Both the position numbers and the translations under genes were made by a program. The notes below the pieces were generated by a model that worked only from the letters and a program-made list of their open reading frames with translations, was not told the DNA's origin and searched no databases. From Candidatus Aminicenantota bacterium (GTDB lineage: Bacteria; Acidobacteriota; Aminicenantia; UBA2199), in the NCBI GenBank assembly GCA_020355945.1, contig CP070627.1:4300423-4337051 (forward strand): a stretch of DNA of 36,629 bases. Reading direction: 5' to 3'. This document shows positions 1-9,080 of the stretch, one piece after another; position 1 is the first letter of the stretch, and each line of letters opens with the position of its first letter.

Positions 1-241
1 GCGGCGCGGGGAGCCTAAAGAGGCTGCGTGCTTTGCACCAAACGCTGTGCGCTATGCGCCCTGCGCAATGCTCTCACCCCCCTGGCCGCCGGAGGCAAAG
101 GGGAAAAGTACTTGACATGGTTGCGGAGATGAAAAAGGGAAAAGAAAAGGTCTATAATTGCTTAAAAAATTTTCTCAAATGTAGAAATTATTCTCCATTT
201 GTTTTAAAATTAAAGCTCAAGAAACAAGTAGGAGTTTTTTG
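1..241. other. Gene-free lead-in region
   Basis: The first 110 bases or so are markedly more GC-rich than what follows and contain several GCGC-type short palindromic words; they look like an intergenic repeat or the edge of another element, but I cannot name it. A good -10 hexamer (TATAAT, 153-158) lies ahead of the first gene, without a convincing -35 at normal distance (a TTGACA at 112-117 is 35 bases away). A GGAG ribosome binding site at 231-234 serves the ATG at 242. The short open frame at 33-242 has no family features and is not called. Confidence 0.4.
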
Positions 242-1375
242 ATGAGAATTAAATTAAAATCTTTTGAATGGACAGAATTGAGAGACAACGAAGTTGAAAC
301 TCAACTTAAAAATCTCTCCATCGATGACTTCAATTTACTAATCAGCGATAATGCCCAGGGTAAGACACGCCTGTTCCAGACCTTAAATTTTTTTTCCAAT
401 CTTTTTAAAGATAGACCCAAAATCATCCAAACAGATTTTTCAGGCAAATTCAATTTTGAGATAATGAATTCTAAAGAGATCGAAAAAGTGATTTATGAGA
501 TAAACATCATACCTGAAAATGGTAAAAATAATTTTAATGAAACAATTACCAGGAACAATCGCATCCTGTTTTCTTCAAAAAAGAAAATATTGTTTAATGA
601 ATCCACTCAATCTGAAGTCAAAAATTATTTTATCCCCAAAAACTTGCCGGCTCTCTCCTCTATAAATGAACCTGACTTCATAACCATCAACCTCCTTCGT
701 GGGTTTTTTCAACGAATTTTTTGGGTTTCATCCAACAAAAGTCGTCGTGTAGATGTATCCCCGGATGCTGTTATTCCCGACAATACCGGGGCTAACATTT
801 CGTCTGTGTTAAGCAATTGGAAAAAATCCTACCCGGAAGTCTTTAACGAAGTGATAAATGAGTTCATGCAGTGTTTCCCGTTTATAAGAAAGATATTTTT
901 TACCCAGCAGGATATTCAAGGTATGATGAAAGCGGATTTACTTACATTTGAAGAGGAAAATATCGATCAATCGATCCTGCAAACCCAGTGGTCAGATGGG
1001 ATTTATCGCATCCTATTTTTACTGATGACACCGAAAATACCTTTTCATATAGGCGATGGGGTATTTCCTCCTTCATTAATTCTTATCGATGAAATCGAAA
1101 ATGGTCTCGATTTTAACCGGTTGAAGTACATTATCAATTATCTTAAAGATTATGCGGATGATTCGCAAATTTTAATCGCCAGTCACTCTCCATTGGTTTG
1201 TGATTTTGTCCATCCTGGAAATTGGAAAGTTGCCAAACGAAAAGGCACAGAAGTAAATTTTATATCGCCAAAATTCCGGGAGGAAGACCTGGAATCCCAA
1301 CTGGATTTATTTAAGCATAAGCATTGGGAATTCTACACAAAACATATCAGTAATTCGGAGAAATACAAAATTTAA
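242..1375 (+). CDS. AAA/ABC-type ATPase of a two-gene defence-like pair (RloA/OLD-like)
   Basis: Predicted ATPase of the AAA_15/AAA_21 class that is usually paired with a TOPRIM-type protein. Seen in the sequence: a degenerate Walker A (DNAQGKT, about residues 36-42), a Walker B with hydrophobic strand followed by D283-E284 and ENGLD, and an H-loop histidine in ASHSP (H315). The middle part is an unassigned helical insert, as in SMC/RecF-like ATPases of this class. I chose the ATG at 242 over the TTG at 239 because GGAG at 231-234 sits seven bases upstream. It is followed after four bases by a TOPRIM-like gene, so the two are probably translationally coupled. Known relatives with this layout (RloA/RloB, OLD-type, PARIS AriA) work in phage defence; a defence role here is inference. 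The exact subfamily is uncertain. Confidence 0.75.
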   Translation: MRIKLKSFEWTELRDNEVETQLKNLSIDDFNLLISDNAQGKTRLFQTLNFFSNLFKDRPKIIQTDFSGKFNFEIMNSKEIEKVIYEINIIPENGKNNFNETITRNNRILFSSKKKILFNESTQSEVKNYFIPKNLPALSSINEPDFITINLLRGFFQRIFWVSSNKSRRVDVSPDAVIPDNTGANISSVLSNWKKSYPEVFNEVINEFMQCFPFIRKIFFTQQDIQGMMKADLLTFEEENIDQSILQTQWSDGIYRILFLLMTPKIPFHIGDGVFPPSLILIDEIENGLDFNRLKYIINYLKDYADDSQILIASHSPLVCDFVHPGNWKVAKRKGTEVNFISPKFREEDLESQLDLFKHKHWEFYTKHISNSEKYKI

Positions 1376-1379
1376 GCAG

Positions 1380-2012
1380 ATGAAGAAGATATGGTTTTTC
1401 GTGGAAGGTGACACCGAAGAAATCTTTATCTCAAATTTAATCACAAAAAAGTACAAAAACACGTGTCGTCAGGAAAAAGATTTACTCGAATTTGTTAAAT
1501 CAGATATCCGAAATTCCGACTATCATAAAGTCTATTGTGAAAACTGCGGGTCTGTCGATAAAGTTCCTCATCAAATCAATGAAAGGTATTATTTTATTGA
1601 AAAGAGTCAAACCGATAATGTCATTGTTGTCTGCGATGTTGAAAAATTGAAATGTCATTCAATTCGAAAAGAGGCTATTGAAAAAAAGTTGGATGAAAGC
1701 GTTGACAAAAGTCTAATAAAGTATGCTTTTTTCAACCCCATGATAGAGTCATCCTATTGGGAATGCCCCAGGATGATCAAAAAGATAATTGAATTAGAAT
1801 ATAAGAAGAAATTTACTTCCTCCAAAGTCCCGGAAATTTCATTACCTACTGATGTTCCATACTCCCAGGTGGGTCTTAAAATGTGTTTTAAAAATTTCAA
1901 CCTGAAATACCGGGAGACAACATTTGCCCGGCAATTTTTCCCAAGGATTGACTATGAAACCTGCCCTAACCAGGTTCTCACCCGGATTTGTGAATTTTTG
2001 GAGTCGATTTGA
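1380..2012 (+). CDS. TOPRIM-like DUF4276/RloB-type partner protein
   Basis: Small protein of 210 residues that looks like a stand-alone TOPRIM domain. The N-terminus reads FFVEGDTEE, the acidic strand-loop typical of TOPRIM folds (glutamate at residue 9), and a second acidic strand VVCDVE lies near residue 80. Middle and C-terminal segments (SSYWECPRM; a C-terminal block ending in FLE) resemble the layout of the DUF4276/RloB family. TOPRIM domains bind a divalent metal and often cut DNA or RNA; which it does here cannot be told. It starts four bases after the ATPase stop with no close Shine-Dalgarno, which suggests translational coupling. Together the two genes form a plausible ATPase-nuclease defence pair. 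DUF4435 (PARIS AriB) is an alternative assignment. Confidence 0.65.
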   Translation: MKKIWFFVEGDTEEIFISNLITKKYKNTCRQEKDLLEFVKSDIRNSDYHKVYCENCGSVDKVPHQINERYYFIEKSQTDNVIVVCDVEKLKCHSIRKEAIEKKLDESVDKSLIKYAFFNPMIESSYWECPRMIKKIIELEYKKKFTSSKVPEISLPTDVPYSQVGLKMCFKNFNLKYRETTFARQFFPRIDYETCPNQVLTRICEFLESI

Positions 2013-2104
2013 TTGATTTTAAATTTTTTATTGAATCCAAGAACTGGAATTTAATTTAATATTAAGATATGTAAGATAGGTGGACCGTTGATTTCAATCC
2101 CAAA

Positions 2105-2767
2105 TCAAGCATCCTCCACCTGCAAACCACTTAAACGTTTTCTGAACTCATCCTCGGATATTCGCTTGTAGGTGATTGTTCCCGTTTGATGGCTATTTTT
2201 TCGTATCCAGAAGCCGTCCATCCTGCAAATTCGGTCTGCTATGTGGAACTTATTCCATTCCAAATTGCAGACTCCTATGAAGGCTTCATCAAGGAGAGCA
2301 CTTTCACTGGGTCTGAACCAGTAGGTCAAGGTGCCTGAGGTTCGTGCTGGATCGGAAATGACTGCTTGAGTACTGGAAAAGAACATCTGTAGTTTTTTTT
2401 CAAAATGCCACCCACGGAGGCGAAGTTCGTTTCGGTCGAGATCTATTAAGATTGCTATAGGCTGGTTGATCAATTTTTGCAAAGATTTCTCGTTGGGATT
2501 TCGGGGTGTCACCTCAAATTCCCAGAATCCAAGGATTGATCGATAGTAGATACGATTATGGAGTTTTCGTGATGTAATAAAAAGAATGGCAACCGAAGCC
2601 ACACCAGAGACTGTAAGGGCCGATCTTAGATGGCCCCACCCCAATAAGCTCTCGAATAGAAATGCTGCCCCTATAATTAATGCAATAACTACTCTTACAG
2701 TCCACCTAAGACCTACCTCTGTAATGAAAAAGGTCAGCATTCGCTCTTTTAACTTAGGCTTGGTCAT
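2105..2767 (-). CDS. Two-TM plus beta-barrel-like protein resembling CBASS effector Cap15
   Basis: Protein of 220 residues with two hydrophobic segments near the N-terminus (about residues 24-43 and 49-65) and a strand-rich C-terminal domain (about 78-215). The domain opens with a G-x-W motif (GFWEFEV), has a central Gly-Thr strand (GTLTYWF) and ends with a second GTITY strand. This is the layout of the S-2TM-beta family, whose member Cap15 oligomerises in the inner membrane after binding a cyclic nucleotide. No CD-NTase gene is visible nearby, so the activating signal is unclear. Translation starts at an ATG with a strong GGAGGA site (minus strand, about 2772-2779). It lies 128 bases downstream of the subtilase gene on the same strand. 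The Cap15 assignment rests on pattern recognition only. Confidence 0.5.
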   Translation of the reverse strand: MTKPKLKERMLTFFITEVGLRWTVRVVIALIIGAAFLFESLLGWGHLRSALTVSGVASVAILFITSRKLHNRIYYRSILGFWEFEVTPRNPNEKSLQKLINQPIAILIDLDRNELRLRGWHFEKKLQMFFSSTQAVISDPARTSGTLTYWFRPSESALLDEAFIGVCNLEWNKFHIADRICRMDGFWIRKNSHQTGTITYKRISEDEFRKRLSGLQVEDA

Positions 2768-2895
2768 TGTAATCCTCCTATGCCTTACTATTACTTGTCA
2801 ACTCCTGTGCATTTGGGATAACTTGCCCCTTCAGCTTTATAAATAGCACAAAAGTAAAAAAACATCAACTGGTCTGACGAAAAATTAAATATCAT

Positions 2896-5382
2896 CTATA
2901 CATAGATTTTTATTCCGACTTCGTTTGCCACAGGGGTGTATATATCAACATCGGTTCTTGGGGTAGTAATGCTTACAATCATTGAATATCGGGCTTCTCG
3001 GTTCCATCTTTCTAACTGATGCCTTTCTTTCCACCAACCGGAAACAGGATAAACGCCAATATAAGACCTTTGGGCAAGTTCAACCGCAGAGCCATGCCAA
3101 CGGTCAGAATGAATCGATCCTTTATGCCGCAGTGTGGGCCCTAATTGCCATTCTCTCGAATCGCTCCTTGTTTCTGCTTTCTCCTTTTCATCCCTTGCTG
3201 CCTTATTGACTCTTTTTCTAAACTGATCTAGAGTCTCAGTAGGGGTTTTTACATCAAAACGTAATTGATGGGAAGCATATCCATACTTTTTTGCCCAACC
3301 ACGACGTGCGGGATTAGGTTCAATAAAATAAGAAAGCGTGACACGCATTTCGACATCGGTCTCTCCCATATCTTCCAAAACGTCAATGGGCCAGGGGATT
3401 TTATGTATATGCATATCACGGGTTATACATCGATTTTCTTTCTTTTTATACGGATATAATTTGTTTTGAATAATTAAAGTCAGAGCGTTGTTAGCACTGC
3501 GCAGCGCACGTGTCAAATTTGGGACACCAAAACCACAACAGCGGGTAAGATTTTCTTTATTTTTCCTGTTATTTAAGGGTTCCCATTTGGCTTTCATTGC
3601 AGACGTCCATTCAGCAGAATGGACAAGAAGTGCTCGGATGGTTTCCGGCCAAAATTCAGGATACTCTGCCTGAATAATAGCAGCCATTCGTGCAACTTGC
3701 GATGTTGCTGCGCTTGTATCACCAGAAACAGTAAAGAGCCTTTCTATTGGACGATAGTGTGTGGTTAACAATCGGAGACTCTCAGGAAAGCTGTCTGCCA
3801 AACCCGTTGATGGATCGATTGAATCATTCCCTCCCTCAAAGACAATATCAGGTTTAATAGGCCACTTATCTTCCCATATACCGGAAGTAGTGCTTGAAGG
3901 GCTTAAATTTCCCGGTGGAGCAATAGGCTTCCAGCCAGGGTATTCGTTTGGATCAATAATACTTTTTTCAGTATACGCACCTACACAAAGGGAATTCCAT
4001 GCCTGTGCCGGATCATGTATGCCGTCGGTGAAATTGCTGTCCGGGTAGTTATGACGCTCTGTCCTATCTGTGTTTCCAGCGGAAACGACCATCAGACGCC
4101 TGATTTCATCCTCTGCCCCGGAGCAAATACTGTCAATTTTAGATGACCAGGACGAAGGTTGTCCCCTGTCCCGGTTATCAGGGGCAGTTACTGCCACCGA
4201 TATAATACGCTGCCGCTCAGGAACTTCAACTTCTGCCCGACTAATGCATTGAGAGGTAATTTCTCCATACAATTTCGGATCGTTTTCACCGAAGGGGGAC
4301 AGCATTTTTACAGATTCCAATCGATATGGGATGTGAAATTTATTATTCGTCGACAAAAGATCAACAAGATCTCCATAAAGCGCCAACCCTGCCATTGCAG
4401 TGCCGTGCCCTTCATGATCAGATTTAAGCCAGTTGATATTATAGGTATGCATGTCGCTCTCAGAAAGATGTAATTTAACCAACGGATGCTCTCTGGTAAT
4501 TCCTGTGTCAAGAATACAAATTGCAACTCTATCTGAACTGGCAGGCTCTATTCTTCCTAAAGCATCATCTACCCATTCTCTTTGTTCTTTCGGAGACATT
4601 TGCATAAAAAATTCCGGGTTTTCTTTTGCTTTGCGGAGTTCGGCAATACAATTTAGAAGGTCTAAAGATTGTGCCATCTGCCCAGGAGAACCATATGCAA
4701 GAATTACAGTCCTGTCCGGGAATCCAATATATTCTTTACTCAACTTAATACCCAAAGTATTGGCATTGTCACGGAAAAATTTTAAAATTTTGTCTTCTTC
4801 ATTTTCTCCTGGTTCTTTGTTTTCAACTGTCTTTAGCCAAACTTCCCACCAAATCTTTTGCTCTTTTTTTGGAAACAACTCTTTTTCATCAGTCCACAAA
4901 TCATCAAGTTTGGTTTTGTGTATTTCAGAAATGCTTTCTACCAGTGGTTGGTTTTTGGGCTTTCTCTTTGGAGTATCTTCGAACCCATACGTTTCAATCT
5001 TTTTGATAAAATATTTTAATTTCCCATCAGGGATGAATACAGAAGCATATGTGATTCCCTCACTCTCTTGTACAGAAAGCAATTCAATGCCTGAGCGTCT
5101 GAATTCCAGGCTTTCAAACTTCAAGTCAAAATTTGGTTCGCTCTGGAAAGTTAACGTTATTCCAACCTTTTGGTCAATACCTGCTGCTTTTCGGCGCTTC
5201 TTTAAATGTGCAAAATCTTTGCTAGCCTTATCCAGTTGCCCCAGTAGAAAATCACGGTGTTCCTGTCGTTCCCTTGGAGGTAATTTAAGTTTTGGTCCTC
5301 CACCCTTCGGGGCAGTGAATTTTTCTGTGGTTGAAGTATCGTGTAATAGTATATGGCGATGTATGAATCGAGTCGCATCCAT
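2896..5382 (-). CDS. ietS: Subtilisin-like serine protease, IetS type
   Basis: S8-family protease of 828 residues with a complete triad: D292 in ILDTGI, H326 in GHGT and S557 in SGDTSAAT, with oxyanion N437 in SAGN. The serine motif is slightly unusual (GDTSAAT in place of GTSMAAP). There is no signal peptide, so it should act in the cytoplasm. Residues 1-280 form a long charged N-terminal region and residues 650-828 a C-terminal region ending in beta-rich sequence. It begins five bases after the AAA+ gene stop. A subtilase directly behind such an AAA+ ATPase is the hallmark of IetAS, first described as a plasmid stability (toxin-antitoxin) pair in Agrobacterium and later counted among anti-phage systems. 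The protease family is certain; the IetS assignment is from size and context. Confidence 0.85.
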   Translation of the reverse strand: MDATRFIHRHILLHDTSTTEKFTAPKGGGPKLKLPPRERQEHRDFLLGQLDKASKDFAHLKKRRKAAGIDQKVGITLTFQSEPNFDLKFESLEFRRSGIELLSVQESEGITYASVFIPDGKLKYFIKKIETYGFEDTPKRKPKNQPLVESISEIHKTKLDDLWTDEKELFPKKEQKIWWEVWLKTVENKEPGENEEDKILKFFRDNANTLGIKLSKEYIGFPDRTVILAYGSPGQMAQSLDLLNCIAELRKAKENPEFFMQMSPKEQREWVDDALGRIEPASSDRVAICILDTGITREHPLVKLHLSESDMHTYNINWLKSDHEGHGTAMAGLALYGDLVDLLSTNNKFHIPYRLESVKMLSPFGENDPKLYGEITSQCISRAEVEVPERQRIISVAVTAPDNRDRGQPSSWSSKIDSICSGAEDEIRRLMVVSAGNTDRTERHNYPDSNFTDGIHDPAQAWNSLCVGAYTEKSIIDPNEYPGWKPIAPPGNLSPSSTTSGIWEDKWPIKPDIVFEGGNDSIDPSTGLADSFPESLRLLTTHYRPIERLFTVSGDTSAATSQVARMAAIIQAEYPEFWPETIRALLVHSAEWTSAMKAKWEPLNNRKNKENLTRCCGFGVPNLTRALRSANNALTLIIQNKLYPYKKKENRCITRDMHIHKIPWPIDVLEDMGETDVEMRVTLSYFIEPNPARRGWAKKYGYASHQLRFDVKTPTETLDQFRKRVNKAARDEKEKAETRSDSREWQLGPTLRHKGSIHSDRWHGSAVELAQRSYIGVYPVSGWWKERHQLERWNREARYSMIVSITTPRTDVDIYTPVANEVGIKIYV

Positions 5383-5387
5383 AGGGA

Positions 5388-6407
5388 CTATTTTTCACCT
5401 CTGGATTGTTGGGATTTTTTAAACATCTTGTTGTGGTATTTTTTTCTTTCAGCAATCATTTGTCCTATAATTTTTTGTGTAACCTTTTCCCTGTGGTTTA
5501 TAATGGTTTCTTTTAAAGCATCTTCACAAGCACGGCAAATTTCAGCACAGCTTAATCCTTCTGACTCATTCGCAAGCTTTTCCAAATTTAATCCAGGTGT
5601 ACAAAAACCGGTTAACTTACTTTCTAAAAGCTTTAACCTGTTACCTTTACCAGGTAAACTGTACTCAATCACATCATCAAAACGACGAAAAAGAGCATAA
5701 TCAAGTATACCTGGTTGGTTTGTTGCAGACAATATCAAGCTGTTTGAATTATCCTGGTCGATAAATTGCAAAAAGCTGTTTAATATCCTGCGTATTTCCC
5801 CAACATCGTTAATGGAACTGCGGGTTGTTCCAATGGAATCAAATTCATCGAATAAATAAATGCCCCGATGCTGTTTAAGCGCATCAAATACCAGGCGAAG
5901 CTTTGCGGATGTTTCTCCCATAAATTTGGTAATTACCCCCTCTAACCGAATGACGAATAAAGGGAGGTTCAATTCACCTGCAAGTGCTGAAGCAGTCATG
6001 GTTTTTCCAGTCCCGGGGGGACCAAGTAATAAAAATTTTCTTCTTGGAGATAAACCGTGTGAGTGTAATTTTTCTACCTGACGCTGTTCCTTGATTATCC
6101 TGTTAAGTCGATCGGAAACTTCATCATCCAGGACCATTTCAGAAAATCGAACCTTTGGAAAGGAGGCAGAAAGTAAATTTGCAAGTTCGCCTTTAGGTTG
6201 AACTATAGGGAGGGGTTGCTGCGAGAAGGTCATGTTTTCTTTTTTTTGTTTAGCTGCATCAATAATATCTCTTAGTTCTTTAGCCAATTTCCCATGACCG
6301 AGCCTTGCCTCATGTGCTGAAATTTGCATTGCAAAGGTATAGAAACGTGTGTCATCTCCATCTGCAAAGCTTTTAAACAAGGCTTTTAATTGCGCTGAAG
6401 TAGCCAT
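5388..6407 (-). CDS. ietA: AAA+ ATPase, IetA type, partner of the subtilase
   Basis: Classical AAA+ ATPase of 339 residues. It has an N-terminal helical region (1-80), Walker A GPPGTGKT at 129-136, Walker B YLFDEFD at 184-190, sensor-1 region SATN near 227-230 and an arginine pair R241-R242 in the arginine-finger position; the C-terminal helical lid follows. The fold is that of the FtsH/CDC48-like ATPases that remodel proteins. It is the first gene of a two-gene unit with the downstream subtilase (five-base gap) and probably controls or feeds the protease. A promoter (6434-6462) and an AAGGA ribosome binding site support the ATG at 6407. The role in defence is inferred from the IetAS architecture. 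Confidence 0.85.
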   Translation of the reverse strand: MATSAQLKALFKSFADGDDTRFYTFAMQISAHEARLGHGKLAKELRDIIDAAKQKKENMTFSQQPLPIVQPKGELANLLSASFPKVRFSEMVLDDEVSDRLNRIIKEQRQVEKLHSHGLSPRRKFLLLGPPGTGKTMTASALAGELNLPLFVIRLEGVITKFMGETSAKLRLVFDALKQHRGIYLFDEFDSIGTTRSSINDVGEIRRILNSFLQFIDQDNSNSLILSATNQPGILDYALFRRFDDVIEYSLPGKGNRLKLLESKLTGFCTPGLNLEKLANESEGLSCAEICRACEDALKETIINHREKVTQKIIGQMIAERKKYHNKMFKKSQQSRGEK

Positions 6408-6433
6408 GAAAATTCCTTTTTAATACTGTTAAT

Positions 6434-6462
6434 ATTTTATATGAAATATTTTTTTATTTCAA
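6434..6462 (-). promoter_or_regulatory. Sigma-70-type promoter of the ATPase-subtilase operon
   Basis: On the minus strand TTGAAA (6457-6462) is separated by exactly 17 bases from TAAAAT (6434-6439), in a very AT-rich stretch 27 bases upstream of the ATPase start codon. Confidence 0.55.
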
Positions 6463-6666
6463 CTGGATTTCATTCTTTTCTAAAAAAATGTGAAACCTGT
6501 CTCGGGGTTTGAAAATTTGAATTTACCAGGTGGGGATTAGGTGGGATTGGATAATTAGATGCCAGACTGGTTTACACGTACTAAGTAACAAAGTAAAAGA
6601 TTGCCCTCTTTTTCTCTCTTTGGGCCTCTTTGTGTATCTTCGCGGCTGAAATTAGAAGAAAGCGGG

Positions 6667-6689
6667 GGGACAGGACAATGTCCTGTCCC
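6667..6689. repeat. Perfect palindrome, REP-like
   Basis: Two 11-base arms (GGGACAGGACA and its complement) around a single central base, followed by TAC. It lies about 15 bases beyond the htpG stop, so it may stabilise or end the htpG mRNA, but there is no clear T-run. It shares the GGG/CCCTAC ends of the other palindromes at 18.2, 19.3 and 36.55 kb. Confidence 0.6.
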
Positions 6690-6703
6690 TACGAAATCCT
6701 CAC

Positions 6704-8881
6704 CTACTGCACCTGCTGGGCGGCCTGGAACATGATATCGTGGATGCGGGGAACAATACGATCTATATCTTCTAACACACCTTCACGGATAATCATGTTG
6801 TCCAGCAACTGGAGCGCCAATTCTTTCAAACGATCGTTGTTGGGCTTTACCTTGTGAATCCGGATCATCTCTTTGATCAATTGATTTTTGGGATTGATTT
6901 CCAATACCTTCTTGGAGAAGTCAGCCTTTTGATTTTGCAAGCGCATGATCCGCTCCAACTGGGGTGAGGGACCGCCTTTGGAACTGACCAGGATACAAGG
7001 ACTGTCCACTAACCGTTCGGAAACCTTTACATCTTCAATGCGATCGCCGTAAGTGGTTTTCAAATAAGAGGCGAAATTTTCAGCTTCTTTTAAGGCTTTC
7101 TTGTCTTTCTCTTTTTCATCTTCTTCCAGTTTGATATCCGCCAATTCCACCGGCCGGATCAGCTTTCCTTTGTACTGCTGTAAATGATCCACCGCCCAGG
7201 CATCCATGGGATCGGTAAAATACAGCACTTCGATGTCTTTCTTTTTGAAAACCTCAAGCGCGGGGTTGCGTTCGATAGAGTCATAGTCATTGCCAATCGC
7301 GTAATACATTTCCCAATGGTCTTCGCCCATACGCTCGATGTACTCATCCAGGTCCGTATATTTGTCTTTCTCGATCTTAGAAGAATAAAACATTAACAAC
7401 GAGGCCAGCTCTTCCCGGAATTCATACTCGTTGGGCACTCCTTCTTTAAAATTCCGTTGGAAATTTTTCCAGATCTTCAGGTATTTATCCTTGTCTTTTT
7501 CTTTGATATTTTTGAGATGTTCGAAGATTTTTTTCAGTACATGCTTGCGGATTTTATTGATCCGTACATTGCTCTGGATGGTCTCCCTGGAAATATTAAG
7601 AGGAATATCTTCCGAGTCCACCACACCTTTAACAAACCGTAAATATTCCGGTAGAATGTCACTGCATGCCTTTTGTATCAATACTTTTCTCGAATACAAA
7701 TCAACCCCGGGATCGCTTTTTACCCATCCGTAAATCTCCGTGTTGGTTTTGGGGATATAAAAGATGGAATTAAACTGGACCGGCGCGTCAGAAGAAAGAT
7801 GGAGATAGGTTTCCGGGTTCTCGTTGGCGTTCTGGAAAAACTTGTAAAATTCATGGTAATCTTTTTCCTTTAAAGTTGTTTTGGGCTGCGTCCAGATGGC
7901 TTCCACACTCTCGATTTTATCACCTTCGAGATAAATGGGAAAGGGCACAAACTTGGAATGCTTGTTAATGGTGTCTTTTATCCGGGTTTTCCCTAAAAAG
8001 TCCTTTTCATCTTCCTTGACGAATAATTCAATGCGTGTTCCCCTGGTTTTTTTTCCTTTTTCTTCAATGGTATAGTCTTCACCGGATTTGGATTTCCACA
8101 ACAGACCTTTACTGCCTTTGATATAGGACCTGGTATGGATATGGATTTCATCCGCTATCATAAAACTGGAATAAAAACCCACCCCAAATTGACCGATTAA
8201 ATCCATTCGATCTTTGGCATCGGATTCGGTTACCTTTTTTACAAAGTCCAATGTACCGGAATGCGCAATAGTCCCGATATTTTCAACGAGCTCCTGCTTG
8301 GTCATCCCGTTCCCCGTATCTTCCACCACTAACCTTTTTTTATCTTTGTCAAAGGTAATGTCAATTTTTAAATCCAGGTCTTTGTCCTCGATGTCGGAAT
8401 TGATCAGGCTCTCAAATTTGACCTTGTTAAGCGCATCCACTGAATTGGAAATCAACTCCCTTAAAAATACCTCTTTGTGCTGGTAAAGGGAATAAACCAG
8501 TATATTCAACAACTGCTTGACCTCCGATTGAAATTCGTAATGCTCTGCTTTGACGTCGGTTTTCTTTTCTTCAGCGGGCTTTTCCTCTGCCTTCTTTTTC
8601 TTGTCTTTGGGAGGTTCTTTTTTGGTTTCTTCGGTCTTTTTGGGTTTTTCCTCGGCTTTGGCAGCGGTTTTCTTTTCCTTTCCTTTGGGGGGTTCTTTTT
8701 TGGTTTCTTCTGTCTTCGTAGTTTTTTCCTCGGCTTTGGCACTGGTTTTCTTTTCCTTGTCTTTGGGGGGTTCTTTTTTGGTTTCTTTGGCCTTGGTGGT
8801 TTTTTCCTCGGCTTTGGCTTTGGTTTCTTTTTCTTTTGTTGTTTTTTCGACTTTTTCTTCGGTTGTTTTTTTCGTCGCCAT
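6704..8881 (-). CDS. htpG: Hsp90-family chaperone HtpG with repetitive N-terminal extension
   Basis: HtpG chaperone, an ATP-driven homodimer that remodels client proteins in the cytoplasm. The core runs from about residue 112 to 725 (roughly 614 residues, normal for HtpG). It carries the GHKL ATP-site signatures: ELISNSVDA, DTGNGM, and the lid motif GQFGVGFYS. In front of it is a 111-residue Lys/Glu/Pro/Thr-rich extension built from three 26-residue units that start at residues 24, 50 and 76. The extension is translated: the only good start is the ATG at 8881, with a strong GGAGGT site, and a promoter lies further upstream. HtpG normally starts directly at the ATPase domain, so the extension is unusual. 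No CIRCE element is seen. The antisense strand gives long Phe/Gly-rich open frames that are artefacts. Confidence 0.97.
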   Translation of the reverse strand: MATKKTTEEKVEKTTKEKETKAKAEEKTTKAKETKKEPPKDKEKKTSAKAEEKTTKTEETKKEPPKGKEKKTAAKAEEKPKKTEETKKEPPKDKKKKAEEKPAEEKKTDVKAEHYEFQSEVKQLLNILVYSLYQHKEVFLRELISNSVDALNKVKFESLINSDIEDKDLDLKIDITFDKDKKRLVVEDTGNGMTKQELVENIGTIAHSGTLDFVKKVTESDAKDRMDLIGQFGVGFYSSFMIADEIHIHTRSYIKGSKGLLWKSKSGEDYTIEEKGKKTRGTRIELFVKEDEKDFLGKTRIKDTINKHSKFVPFPIYLEGDKIESVEAIWTQPKTTLKEKDYHEFYKFFQNANENPETYLHLSSDAPVQFNSIFYIPKTNTEIYGWVKSDPGVDLYSRKVLIQKACSDILPEYLRFVKGVVDSEDIPLNISRETIQSNVRINKIRKHVLKKIFEHLKNIKEKDKDKYLKIWKNFQRNFKEGVPNEYEFREELASLLMFYSSKIEKDKYTDLDEYIERMGEDHWEMYYAIGNDYDSIERNPALEVFKKKDIEVLYFTDPMDAWAVDHLQQYKGKLIRPVELADIKLEEDEKEKDKKALKEAENFASYLKTTYGDRIEDVKVSERLVDSPCILVSSKGGPSPQLERIMRLQNQKADFSKKVLEINPKNQLIKEMIRIHKVKPNNDRLKELALQLLDNMIIREGVLEDIDRIVPRIHDIMFQAAQQVQ

Positions 8882-8950
8882 TTTTTACCTCCTGGTTACT
8901 TATATAAGTTTGATCTTATATCTCTTTTGTCTGATTTATCTTAGTACGTT

Positions 8951-8979
8951 ATTATAACACTTTTTTTTAAAAATGGCAA
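8951..8979 (-). promoter_or_regulatory. Sigma-70-type promoter of htpG
   Basis: On the minus strand TTGCCA (8974-8979) and a perfect TATAAT (8951-8956) are spaced by 17 bases. It sits 70 bases upstream of the htpG start. It has the housekeeping consensus, with no heat-shock sigma or CIRCE signature. Confidence 0.7.
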
Positions 8980-9080
8980 CATCAAAAAAAAAATTCCGGC
9001 AATTCTAATTTTAGCCACGGATGAACACGGATTACCACAGAAAAACAAGGTAAATCAGTAACAAAACAAATATTTGGGAT

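Noticed and set aside
112..158. TTGACA and TATAAT ahead of the first gene as one promoter
   Set aside because: They are 35 bases apart, far beyond the usual 16-18.
33..242. Open frame at the window start
   Set aside because: No family pattern, no ribosome binding site; runs into the ATPase start.
4451..5422. Plus-strand open frame of 323 codons
   Set aside because: Antisense to the subtilase gene, whose catalytic motifs prove the minus-strand frame.
8477..8957. Long plus-strand open frames rich in Phe, Gly and Ser
   Set aside because: They are the antisense of the Lys/Glu/Pro repeats in the HtpG extension, which has the real promoter and ribosome binding site.
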